DNA from: Sorangiineae bacterium NIC37A_2
GTDB taxonomy: Bacteria > Myxococcota_A > Polyangia > Polyangiales > Polyangiaceae
NCBI GenBank assembly: GCA_002085155.1
Contig: NASX01000006.1
Coordinates: 62,001 to 126,000 of the forward strand
Length of the DNA: 64,000 nucleotides
Direction of reading: 5' to 3'
Shown: positions 1 through 9,028 of the stretch, piece after piece
How positions within the stretch are numbered: position 1 is the stretch's first letter
How the letters are laid out: every line of letters begins with the position of its first letter
Program-made: the position numbers and the translations under genes
Notes under the pieces: generated by a model
What the model was told of the DNA's origin: nothing
What the model saw: the letters and a program-made list of their open reading frames with translations, nothing else
Database searches by the model: none

Positions 1-717
1 CCCCTCCTGTTCGTCGAGGAAGACCTCAGCCTCGCCGCCCTCGTGCTCGATGAAGTCGCGGGCACGATCGGTAAGCGCCAGGGTGCCGTCGGGTCCTTCC
101 TCGATGAGCTCGTACTTCTGGCTCAGCAGCCAGTGCCCGTACGTGTGGCGCGGGTTGACCGTCTTGCCGCTCTTCGCCCAGATTGCGCTCGCAAGGTCCG
201 CGTCGTCGCCCGAGAGTCGCTCCGGGATCCACGTGTCGGGGTCGGTCCAGTCCACCGTGCTTTGCGGTGTCCCACGGAGCTCGCCGAGAGTCGCCTGGAG
301 GCCGGTGATCTGTTTCCGGGGCCGACCGGGCCAGACCTTCAGCAGATGGCGCACCTCGCGGTAGGTCGGGAACAGCGGCGTGCGCACGCGCTGCTCGGTC
401 TCGTCCTTGCTGGTCCCATCAGCGGAGTCGTCCGGCTTCGGTTCCGAGGTGGCGGGGCCGTCGGCCTTGGCACCGGCGGCATGCAGAGCCCGCAAGCCAA
501 ACACGCCCGGTCGCACGCGCACGAACTCGCTCTTGTTGGCGTTGCGCTTGATGTCGACGGCGATCATGGCGTTCAGCGACGCCGCCGGTGTCTTCGATGA
601 CGACGTTGCAAGGCCGCGAGCGAGGATCTGGTGGGTCAGCTCCTGGTAGTGGGTGGGACCGAGCTCTTGGAGCAGCTCGACCGCCGCCTGTCGCAGGGTC
701 TTGGGGCTCTCGCTCAT
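1..717 (-). CDS. HARE-HTH / winged-helix protein, probably N-terminal part of an Mrr-like restriction protein (3' end outside window)
   Basis: Minus-strand reading frame from ATG at 717 open to the window edge: MSESPKTLRQAAVELLQELGPTHYQELTHQILARGLATSSSKTPAASLNAMIAVDIKRN... resembles HARE-HTH; later TYREVRHLLKVWPGRPRKQITGL...; not listed in the ORF track because it has no stop in the window. Confidence 0.65.
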   Translation of the reverse strand, partial: MSESPKTLRQAAVELLQELGPTHYQELTHQILARGLATSSSKTPAASLNAMIAVDIKRNANKSEFVRVRPGVFGLRALHAAGAKADGPATSEPKPDDSADGTSKDETEQRVRTPLFPTYREVRHLLKVWPGRPRKQITGLQATLGELRGTPQSTVDWTDPDTWIPERLSGDDADLASAIWAKSGKTVNPRHTYGHWLLSQKYELIEEGPDGTLALTDRARDFIEHEGGEAEVFLDEQEG

Positions 718-769
718 GGCGCCCTCCGACTCGGCGCCGGTCGGGCGCCGTATCCATGAGCGAGGTGGG

Positions 770-1474
770 TCATACGTCGAGCCCCGCTCCGTTCTTGCGC
801 AGCCAGTCCTTCCGCTCGCGGAAGTCGGGCATCACCTTGTCGACCTCGTTCCAGAATGCGTCGGTGTGGTCGCGGTGGTGGAAGTGGCAGAGCTCGTGGA
901 CGACGATGTAGTCGATAATGGTCTGCGGAGCCATCATGCACTTCCAGTGGAAGGAGAGCTTGCCCGAGGTGGAGCACGAGGCCCACCGGTGGCCCAGCTC
1001 CTTCACCTCGACGCCGGCCGGCTCCACGCCGACCTTCGGGGCGTAGTAGTCGACGCGGCTGCCCAGGCGCTCGAGACCCTTGGCGACGTAGAACTCGCGG
1101 AAGGCGGACTTGGCCGCAGCGATCTCGCCCTGCTCGACGAAGTCGCGGCGCAGGGTGAATCGGCCGTTCTTGAGCTGCAAGGCCTCGTCCTGATCGCTGA
1201 CGAGCAGGAGCCGGTAGGCGCGACCGAGGTACAGGAAGCCCTCGCCGTTCTTGTACTCGCGGAGCACCCGGGTGGCGTTCAGGTCCCGCCACTCGGCGAG
1301 GCCCTGGTAGATCCAGTAGTGCTTGGATTCGACGATGTTGGCGACCTGCTCGTCGTCGGCCCACTCGGGGGCTCGGACGAGCACGCTTCCGTCGCGCTCG
1401 ATGATGATGTCCGCCGTTGAGCGACGGCTGCGGATCACCTCGTAGGGGATCTGGTTGTCTTGCGACGCTTTCAC
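770..1474 (-). CDS. YgjP-like (DUF45/M48-type) metallopeptidase associated with type I RM
   Basis: HELCHFHHRDHTDAFWNEVDKVMPDF zinc motif; overlaps hsdR by 4 nt. Confidence 0.9.
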   Translation of the reverse strand: MKASQDNQIPYEVIRSRRSTADIIIERDGSVLVRAPEWADDEQVANIVESKHYWIYQGLAEWRDLNATRVLREYKNGEGFLYLGRAYRLLLVSDQDEALQLKNGRFTLRRDFVEQGEIAAAKSAFREFYVAKGLERLGSRVDYYAPKVGVEPAGVEVKELGHRWASCSTSGKLSFHWKCMMAPQTIIDYIVVHELCHFHHRDHTDAFWNEVDKVMPDFRERKDWLRKNGAGLDV

Positions 1475-4400
1475 TTGATCAACTCCTCGTGGCGCTTCTC
1501 GGCGAGTTTCACGATCTCGACCGCTAGCCGCTCATGCTTAGCGTTGAGCGCCGGGATGTTCGCAAGGAGAATCTCGGTGTCGATGTTGCCGCGTAGCTTT
1601 TTCACCTCGATGGGCTTCTTCCAGAAGTCGAGGACGTCGATGGTGTCCTGCAGCATGTCCACGATGCGCAGCATCAGCTTCTTCAGCGGCGTGCGGTCGT
1701 CGGCCGGCACCTTGGCGCCGTCGTAGGCGAGCTGCAGCACGTAGTCGTAGAAGGTGGTCGCCTCCTTGGTGAGGCCCTCGACGGCGTCGGTGCGCCCCTC
1801 GATGGCATCCTTGCGGAGCTGCTCGAGGTCGTCCGACAGCGACTTCCAGTTGTCGCGGTGCTGCTCGATGAGTTTCTCCAGCTTTTCGCTGAGCTTGGTG
1901 TAGAAGGCTGGGTCCTCGTCGAAGTGGACCGTGCAGTGTTTACGGATGGCGTGCTCCATCTCGCTCGCCTTGGCCTCGTCACTCCCCTGGGAGTGCTTGT
2001 GCACGTGCGAGATGAACTCGTCGGACAGCAGTTCCACGGGCGGAATCTTCGGGTTGATGCCGAGGTCGATGAGGTGCTCGTTGATGAGCGCCTTCACCTT
2101 CTCGCCAGCGTCGGCGATGTCGAGAGAGTCGTCCTTGTAGCGCTCTTTGACCATGCGCAGCAGGTAGCCGAAGCGGCGCGCGGCCCCGCGGTACGGGTGA
2201 CCGGCAGGGTTCGGCAGGATTAGGTTGAGACTCTGCAGGAACTTCTTCAGGTAGACCTCGAAGTCCGCCCGGCGCTTGATGTCCTTCATCGCGCCCACAG
2301 CCGCGTGGATCACGGCGACGTCGGCTTCGGGTGAGTCAAGCTGGCCCTTGATGAAGGCCTCGATGTTGGTGACGCCGGCGGCAATGAAGTGCTGCAGGAG
2401 TCGCTGGTAGCGCTCTTCGAGGATGGGCATCTCGCTGAGCGCGCTCTTCAGCCCGTCGTGGATGTCCTGGGCGTCCTCCTCCGAGTAGATGGAGAGCGCG
2501 CTCGTCAGGTGATTGGCGAGCCCGATGTAGTCGACGATGAAGCCCCGGTGCTTGTTGGTCGCCACCCGGTTCACGCGGGCGATGGCCTGAAGTAGATTGT
2601 GCTCGCGCAGCTTCTTGTCGATGTACATCACCTGCTCGATGGGGGCGTCGAAACCGGTGAGCAGCATGTCGCACACGACGAGGAAGGCGATGCCGGTGAG
2701 AACCTTGTCGTGGTCGTCGAAATCGAAGGGGCGGCAGAAGTTCTCGACCACATTCCAGCGCTTGGCTTCCTTGCGGGCCTCGGTGATGGCGGCCGGCTCG
2801 TTCGTCGGGTCCGACGAAACCACGACGCCCACCTTCAAGAACTCCATGCGCCGGATGAGCGTGGCATCAGGCTCGGGCTTCAGCTGCTCTCGCTCGATGC
2901 GTTCCGCGAGCGCCTGCCGGATCGCCTTCTGGTAGCGGATGGCCGCCAGCTTGGAGTGGCACACCACCTGGGCCTTGAAGCCGTCGGGCAGGATGTTGTC
3001 GATGTAGTGATCGACCAGGTCCTTGGCGATCGCCTCGATGCGCTTCTCGGCTTCGAGGAGGTCGCCGGTGGCACCGTACTTCTTCTTGATGGCGAGGATC
3101 TCTTCCTCGCTGCGCTCCTTGAAGAGGTCCTCGAACTTGGTGTCGAAGCCGTGCTTGTCCTTGATGGCCGTGTCGGCGGTGCGGCCCTCGTAGAGGATCT
3201 GCAGGGTGGCGCCGTCGTGGACGGCGTCCATCAGCTTGTAGGTGTCGATGTATTCGCCGAAGCGCTTCACCGTGCGCTTGGTGCCGTGCTGCTCGGTGAT
3301 GAGCGGGGTTCCGGTGAAGGCGATGCGGGTGGCGTTGGGGAACGCCTCGAAGACGTTGTCGCCGAGGTCGGAGCCCTGGGTCCGGTGGGCCTCGTCGATC
3401 ATCAGGATGATGCGCTCGGACGGGTTCACGACGCCGAAGGTCTTGCTTGACGGGATGGCTCGATAGGGAACGCCGCCGGAGTCGGCCGCCTTGAGGACCT
3501 CGGGTTCGGGCACCGACTTGCCGCCGTAGGTGAGCGCCTGGGCGACGGCGGCCGGGAGAGCCTCGGTGCGCTCGGTGAACTTGTGGACCATCACCATGTT
3601 GATGTCGGAAGCGTCGGTGCTGAGGTGCTCGCGGAGCTGGGCCGTGCTCTCGATGACGTTGACCTTACCGCCGATGAGCTTTGCGGTGCCCGAGAGCTGT
3701 TCTTCGAGGTCGACGCGATCGTTGACGAGCAGGATCTTGAAGTCTTCCAGGTCGGACGCGGCGCGCAGCATGCGGGCCACGAAGACCATGGTGAGCGACT
3801 TGCCCGAGCCCTGGGTGTGCCAGACGACGCCCGACCGCGACTCCGGTGTCTTGCCTGCGCGCAGGCGGTCGACGATCTTCCGGGCCGCGCGATACTGCTG
3901 GTAGCGGCAGACGACCTTGATGCGCCGGCCCGAGTCGGTGTCCATGAACACCGTGCAGGTGCGCAGCACGTCGAGCAGGGTGGCGGGTGCGAGCAGCCCC
4001 TGGATGAGCTTCTCCTGTTCCCGCTCGACGCCTAGTGGCGGCGTGTATGCCTGGTTGCTCTCTGGCCAAATGTCCTTCCATGCGTAGAAGTGCTCATGGC
4101 CGGAGGTGATCGAGCCGAACTCGGCCTTCTCGCCGCAGGTGCGCACCAGCAGCAGGTTTGTGTAGAAGAGCCGCGGTTCACCCTCGCGCAGACCCGCCTT
4201 GATGGTCTCGGGGCGACCGTTGCGGTAGCGGAGGAGCTGTTCGAAGGCGGCATGCAGCGGGTTGGCCGTGTTGGGGTCGCCAATTTTTGCCTCGACCACC
4301 ACGAGCGGGATGCCGTTCACGAAGAGGACGATGTCGGGGATGATGCAGCTCTTCACGCAGCCCGGCGTGTCGACGCGGAACTGGTTGATGGCGTGGAACT

Positions 4401-4785
4401 GGTTGCGCTCGGGGCGCGCGAAGTCGATGAGCTTGACGACCGGGTCGGCCTCGCCGGTGACTTCGTTGCGGTCCACCTGGGCCTTGAGAAACAGCCCCTG
4501 GGTCCTCTCGTTGGCCTCCAGCAGCGTGCGGTTGGGCTGACGGAGGATCTGGTCGCGCAGGTCGTCGAGCTGGCGGTCGGTGAGCCAGCGCTTGCCGTCG
4601 GGCGTCAGGTTGATGGCACGAACGGCGTCGCGGAATACCTCGGGGAGAAACAACTCGCGGAAGGTCGTGCGCAGGCTCTTCGATGGGTCCGAGGGGATGA
4701 AGCCCTGGCCTTGGTCGATGACGTTCCAGCCCAGCGTCGCGAGTTGCTCGAGGAACGGTTTCTCGACGTGGAGGTACTCAGACAT
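1471..4785 (-). CDS. hsdR: Type I restriction endonuclease subunit R (system 1)
   Basis: 1104 aa; VWHTQGSGKSLTMVF Walker A, IDEAHRTQ (DEAH), VVVEAKIGD nuclease-domain motif, LLTGFDAPIEQVMYIDKKLREHNLLQAIARVNR. Confidence 0.95.
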   Translation of the reverse strand: MSEYLHVEKPFLEQLATLGWNVIDQGQGFIPSDPSKSLRTTFRELFLPEVFRDAVRAINLTPDGKRWLTDRQLDDLRDQILRQPNRTLLEANERTQGLFLKAQVDRNEVTGEADPVVKLIDFARPERNQFHAINQFRVDTPGCVKSCIIPDIVLFVNGIPLVVVEAKIGDPNTANPLHAAFEQLLRYRNGRPETIKAGLREGEPRLFYTNLLLVRTCGEKAEFGSITSGHEHFYAWKDIWPESNQAYTPPLGVEREQEKLIQGLLAPATLLDVLRTCTVFMDTDSGRRIKVVCRYQQYRAARKIVDRLRAGKTPESRSGVVWHTQGSGKSLTMVFVARMLRAASDLEDFKILLVNDRVDLEEQLSGTAKLIGGKVNVIESTAQLREHLSTDASDINMVMVHKFTERTEALPAAVAQALTYGGKSVPEPEVLKAADSGGVPYRAIPSSKTFGVVNPSERIILMIDEAHRTQGSDLGDNVFEAFPNATRIAFTGTPLITEQHGTKRTVKRFGEYIDTYKLMDAVHDGATLQILYEGRTADTAIKDKHGFDTKFEDLFKERSEEEILAIKKKYGATGDLLEAEKRIEAIAKDLVDHYIDNILPDGFKAQVVCHSKLAAIRYQKAIRQALAERIEREQLKPEPDATLIRRMEFLKVGVVVSSDPTNEPAAITEARKEAKRWNVVENFCRPFDFDDHDKVLTGIAFLVVCDMLLTGFDAPIEQVMYIDKKLREHNLLQAIARVNRVATNKHRGFIVDYIGLANHLTSALSIYSEEDAQDIHDGLKSALSEMPILEERYQRLLQHFIAAGVTNIEAFIKGQLDSPEADVAVIHAAVGAMKDIKRRADFEVYLKKFLQSLNLILPNPAGHPYRGAARRFGYLLRMVKERYKDDSLDIADAGEKVKALINEHLIDLGINPKIPPVELLSDEFISHVHKHSQGSDEAKASEMEHAIRKHCTVHFDEDPAFYTKLSEKLEKLIEQHRDNWKSLSDDLEQLRKDAIEGRTDAVEGLTKEATTFYDYVLQLAYDGAKVPADDRTPLKKLMLRIVDMLQDTIDVLDFWKKPIEVKKLRGNIDTEILLANIPALNAKHERLAVEIVKLAEKRHEELIK

Positions 4786-6115
4786 TCGCTGCGACCTCCT
4801 TGGTTTCCGGTGCGCTCTCGATCGTGACGGGTACGCGGCCGGTCAGGAGGTCGTGCATCAGCCCATGCTTCAGCTCGCACAACTTGCTGCGAGTCTCCGA
4901 CTCCGACGCGATCTGGTCGTGGATTGCCGCCACTCTCGCGAGGATGCGCCCTTGCTCGTCAGCATGGGGTAGCAGGAGGTTGAATCGCTTGAGGTCTCTG
5001 ATCGGAAGCTGTGGCTGGGCAGACCCTGAAACTACGCGCTTGTACTCTCGGTCAAAGATGTGCTGCTGAAGCGAGGCATACAGAAAGTCGGGAAGGAGTG
5101 TGGGGTGACTGGATCGCAGGATGACCATCCCCGAGTTGATTCGAACGTGGGAAAAGGGAACGGCATCGTCGTAGTAGGCGATGTTTCCTACCGTGCCACG
5201 CGTCGTGATGATCACGTCGCCGCGCACAAGCTTGCCGGTCCTCAGCTTTGCGTCCTTATTTCTCGTGATGAATTGCTTCGACGAGAACTCGAACCCCCGC
5301 TTGGTCACATTCGTTGCGCTCAAGAACAGGCAGTGACCGTAAGAAAGCAGCTCGTGTGATTGCGGATAATGCTCGCCGCGGTCCCCGTCGATGATGGCGA
5401 TATCGGAACCATCGAGGACAAAGGTCTCCCAGTCCTTCGGGATCCAGCCCAGTGGCGACTCCTTGTAGAGCTGCGGGGCCTCCTCGCGTGGTGGCCGGAG
5501 CTGGCCGTCCGCGGTCACGCCTCGGGTGAAGAGGTCGTGCATCAGGCCGGCCTTGATCTGCTGCGTCTTGGCGATGAGCGCTTCGGTCTGCTCGATGGCT
5601 TCGTCTACCGTCGAGAGGACTTCGGCGATCCGGCGCTGCTCACCTCGTTCTGATGGAACTGTCAGGTGCACTGCATCCGCAAACTGGCTGTTGAGCCCGG
5701 GCTGGGCTGAGCCAGTTATTCTTCTCGCGATTCGGAGCTGCGTGTCGGGCAGCAGCAGGAAGTAGTAGAGCAGTCTCTGGTCGATTGCTCCGCTGCTCGA
5801 CCGAAGAATAAACACGTGCTCGTTGACGGCCGCTTCGTCGAACCGTCCGTCGTAAAGTCCCACCTTGCCAGTCTGTGCGCCGTCTTTGTTGATGAGGACG
5901 TCGTTCGCTTGGAGCCGCCCCTTTGGCATCGACCGAAAGAACTCGACTGGAACCCTGTTGATAGTCCCGTAGTCCATCCCACCGTCGGCCCGGATGTTCT
6001 CGCCACCCAGACTAGGGATTCCCTCGGACTCCGCATTGACGCCCCCTGTCGGACGCTTGCCGGAAATTGGTGCGCCCACGAGTTGGCGAATCGAATATCG
6101 CCGCCACTCACGCAT
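4778..6115 (-). CDS. hsdS: Type I restriction-modification specificity subunit S (system 1)
   Basis: ATG at 6115 overlaps hsdM stop; [22 protein letters not shown]... with two target-recognition domains and conserved [38 protein letters not shown] and [16 protein letters not shown]. Confidence 0.92.
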   Translation of the reverse strand: MREWRRYSIRQLVGAPISGKRPTGGVNAESEGIPSLGGENIRADGGMDYGTINRVPVEFFRSMPKGRLQANDVLINKDGAQTGKVGLYDGRFDEAAVNEHVFILRSSSGAIDQRLLYYFLLLPDTQLRIARRITGSAQPGLNSQFADAVHLTVPSERGEQRRIAEVLSTVDEAIEQTEALIAKTQQIKAGLMHDLFTRGVTADGQLRPPREEAPQLYKESPLGWIPKDWETFVLDGSDIAIIDGDRGEHYPQSHELLSYGHCLFLSATNVTKRGFEFSSKQFITRNKDAKLRTGKLVRGDVIITTRGTVGNIAYYDDAVPFSHVRINSGMVILRSSHPTLLPDFLYASLQQHIFDREYKRVVSGSAQPQLPIRDLKRFNLLLPHADEQGRILARVAAIHDQIASESETRSKLCELKHGLMHDLLTGRVPVTIESAPETKEVAANV

Positions 6116-8591
6116 ACCCAAGCTCCCCCAAGAACCCCTTGAGCCTGGCCGTCGCGGTGTTGCGTCGCCGCTCGATGTCGGTCGCGGTGGTGGCGTACTT
6201 CGCGTGCAGGTTCTCCAGCGCGGCGAGGCACGCACGCTGGTCGGCGCGGAGGTACGACTCGTAGGTCTGCACCAGCAGGCGATGCAGCCGGTCGATGATG
6301 ACCTTCCGCGCTTCGTCTCGGTCGATCTTCTCGCGAGCGGCGGCCACCAGGTCGTCTTGCTTCTTCTCGGTGGCGCGAAGATCCGCTTTGAGTTGCTTGG
6401 CCTCGTCCTCGAGCGCCTTGTGCCGTGCGAGCCTAGACTCCACGGCGGCGGCCTCCTTCTCGTAAGCCTTGTGGTCGCCGAGGTTCGGGTCGCGCTTCGC
6501 GAGCTTGGCCTCGCCCTTGAGCTGCTTGAGCTTGGCCTTGAGCTCCTTGACCTGGTCGCCGGGCAAAACGCCGGTGTCGTCGTCGTCCTCGTAGTCCTCT
6601 TCGTCGGCGGCTGCGAAGACAGCCGTGAGCTCGGCGAGCCGAGCTCGCTTCTGCTCCAGCTCGGCAAGCACTTCGGGGAACTGGCTCTCGAGAATATCAG
6701 CATCGGGGATGAGCTCGGGGCCCCAGCCACTGGCGGCGATGGACTTGAGGTCGGCCTTCAGCTCGTCGACGTACCGCGCGAAGGCGCCGCGGATCTGGTG
6801 CCCCGTCAGGAGCTTGGTGCCGGCGAAGGTCTGTTCGATGGAGGCAAGCAGACTCCGACGCAGGGCGTAGACGTTTCCCTTCTTGCCGTTGGTCGGCGCG
6901 AGCGCCTCGATGGCCGGAAGGTGCTTGTCCCACCACGCTTCGAGGGTCTTGAGGAAGGCCTCGTGGGCGGCCGCAACGCTCTTGTCGCCGTTCACGATGT
7001 CGGCCAGAGCGCGGCGGTCTGTGACCTCGGGCGTGAAGTCCAGGTAGGCGCTGTTGCCGGGCCGGGCTTTGAAGCAGCGCGTGCGGAGATCGGGATAGTT
7101 GGCCCAGAAGTGCTCGAGGGCATCGACTTCGCTCTTGGGCACGCCACCGTGAAGATGGGCGCGCACGTCGTGGGGCTCCGGTGGCGGGGCGTTGTCCACG
7201 TAGCGGCGGATGTTGCAGTTGAAGTCCTCGCCTTCGATCTCCGCGACGGGGACGCGCCGGGCATAGCCCGGCAGCTCGTCTCGCTCGCCACTCGTGAGTG
7301 CACGGTATGCATGGACGATGCGCGAGATGTCTTCGGCGCGAAGGAAGTTCTGCGCCTTGCCTTCGCGGTAGTCGCGGTCTGCGTTGATGAAGACGACGTG
7401 CTTGCGCGTGGCTGAGTCCTTCTTGTTCAGGACGAGCACGCAAGCCGGGATTCCCGTGCCGTAGAACAAGCCCGCCGGCAGTCCGATGACCGCTTCGAGC
7501 CAGCCGCGCTCGATGAAATGACGCCGCGTTTCGCGCTCTTCGCCGCCACGAAACAACACTCCGTGCGGCATGACGGTCGCCATCTTGCCGTCGCCCTTGA
7601 GCACGGCGAGCATGTGTTGCACGAACATCAAGTCGGCCTTCTTGCCCTTCTCGGGGAGCCAGACGGCGAAGCGGCCGGGGTACTCGATGTCCTTCTTGAT
7701 GTAGTTCTGGCTGAACGGAGGATTGGCGAGGACGCGGTCGTAGCGCTTGAGCTCGCCGTTGTCGTCCTTATGCTGCGGCCTGCGGATGGTGTCTTCCTGC
7801 CGGATGTCGGCGTGGGCGATGCCGTGCAGGAGCATGTTCATCTTGCAGATGGACCACGTGGTCCCGATGCTCTCCTGGCCGAAGAGCGAGAGGTCCCGCG
7901 GGTCGCCGCCGATCTCACGGATGTAGTCGCGGGTCTGGATGAGCATGCCGCCCGAGCCGCAGGTCGGGTCGTAGACACTCATCCCCGGCTGCGGCTCAAC
8001 GACCTCGACCAGCGTGCGCACCACGTCGGCAGGCGTGTAGAACTCGCCGGCCTTCTTGCCTGCCGAGTCAGCGAAATACTTGATGAGGTATTCGTACGCG
8101 GCGCCGAGCAAATCGGGGAACTCGAAGTTCTCGTCGCGCAGCGGGATCTTCTCGAAGTTCTGGATGAAGTTCGAGAGGGTGTCGTCGTCGAGAGTGCGCT
8201 GCCCGATTTTGCGGTTGAAGTTGATGCCCTTGAGCACGTCTTGGAGCGCATCAAAGTTCGCGTCCTCGAGGGCCTCGAGCGCCTTGTTCAGCGCCGTGCC
8301 CACGTTGGTCTTGAGGTGGCGAATCGTCGACCAGCGCGCTTCTTCGGGAACGAAGAAGGTGTACTTGTCCGGGTTGTCGAGCTGGGCCGCGACGACCTTG
8401 TCGGCCATGCCCTTGGACTTGAGGTCCTTGGCGAGTTGCTCACGCTCCTGATCGAAGAGGTCCGAGAGCCTCTTCAGAAAGAGCATGCCGAAGATGTATT
8501 CCTTGTACTCCGAGGCATCCATGTTGCCGCGCAAGTCATCGCAGGCGCGAAACAGCAAACTGGAAAGCTGGCTCAGGGTGAGCTTGGTCAT
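6108..8591 (-). CDS. hsdM: Type I restriction-modification N6-adenine methyltransferase subunit M (system 1)
   Basis: 827 aa; [40 protein letters not shown] and NPPF motifs. Confidence 0.95.
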   Translation of the reverse strand: MTKLTLSQLSSLLFRACDDLRGNMDASEYKEYIFGMLFLKRLSDLFDQEREQLAKDLKSKGMADKVVAAQLDNPDKYTFFVPEEARWSTIRHLKTNVGTALNKALEALEDANFDALQDVLKGINFNRKIGQRTLDDDTLSNFIQNFEKIPLRDENFEFPDLLGAAYEYLIKYFADSAGKKAGEFYTPADVVRTLVEVVEPQPGMSVYDPTCGSGGMLIQTRDYIREIGGDPRDLSLFGQESIGTTWSICKMNMLLHGIAHADIRQEDTIRRPQHKDDNGELKRYDRVLANPPFSQNYIKKDIEYPGRFAVWLPEKGKKADLMFVQHMLAVLKGDGKMATVMPHGVLFRGGEERETRRHFIERGWLEAVIGLPAGLFYGTGIPACVLVLNKKDSATRKHVVFINADRDYREGKAQNFLRAEDISRIVHAYRALTSGERDELPGYARRVPVAEIEGEDFNCNIRRYVDNAPPPEPHDVRAHLHGGVPKSEVDALEHFWANYPDLRTRCFKARPGNSAYLDFTPEVTDRRALADIVNGDKSVAAAHEAFLKTLEAWWDKHLPAIEALAPTNGKKGNVYALRRSLLASIEQTFAGTKLLTGHQIRGAFARYVDELKADLKSIAASGWGPELIPDADILESQFPEVLAELEQKRARLAELTAVFAAADEEDYEDDDDTGVLPGDQVKELKAKLKQLKGEAKLAKRDPNLGDHKAYEKEAAAVESRLARHKALEDEAKQLKADLRATEKKQDDLVAAAREKIDRDEARKVIIDRLHRLLVQTYESYLRADQRACLAALENLHAKYATTATDIERRRNTATARLKGFLGELGYA

Positions 8592-8794
8592 CGTGCGGGC
8601 TCCTTCTTCTCCTCCTCAGCAGCGCCGCCGGCGCGCACCCACTCGTCGACCTCGGAGAGCTTGAACTTCCAGAGCCGGCCAACCTTGTGTGCGGGCAAGC
8701 CCCGGTGCTCGATCCAGCGGTAGACCGAGTCCTTCGCGACGCTCAGATGCTTCGCGACGTCTTCGACGGAGACCCAGGGTTCGGTGGACATCAA
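8588..8794 (-). CDS. Excisionase-family HTH DNA-binding protein
   Basis: 68 aa; [50 protein letters not shown]; 4-nt overlap with hsdM. Confidence 0.88.
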   Translation of the reverse strand: MMSTEPWVSVEDVAKHLSVAKDSVYRWIEHRGLPAHKVGRLWKFKLSEVDEWVRAGGAAEEEKKEPAR

Positions 8795-8899
8795 CCATTT
8801 CCTCTCGGCGCATGCTGCGGACGCCGGGAGGGCCGGTCCCCCATTCCGGCGACCCCGCAGGTTGCTACGGGAGGCGCAACGGTATCACTGCAGATCCTT

Positions 8900-8918
8900 T
8901 CGCTCAAGAGCTGAGCGA
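8900..8918. promoter_or_regulatory. Inverted repeat TCGCTCA-agagc-TGAGCGA upstream of the type I RM operon 1
   Basis: Perfect 7-bp arms, about 106 bp upstream of the HTH gene; TTGACA-like hexamer on the minus strand at 8933-8938. Confidence 0.35.
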
Positions 8919-9028
8919 TGCAGTCTGATGCCTGTCAAAGTCGGCTAGAATCGGTTTGAGCCTGAAGCAGCCGCCGTAACTCATTGAAATTATGCGGTCG
9001 CGTGAGTGCGCTGTCGGGGCGGCTGGCG

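Noticed and set aside
5994-8723. Long + strand ORFs (473 and 401 aa) opposite hsdM
   Set aside because: Leu/Val/Glu-rich antisense shadows of hsdM, no domain motifs.
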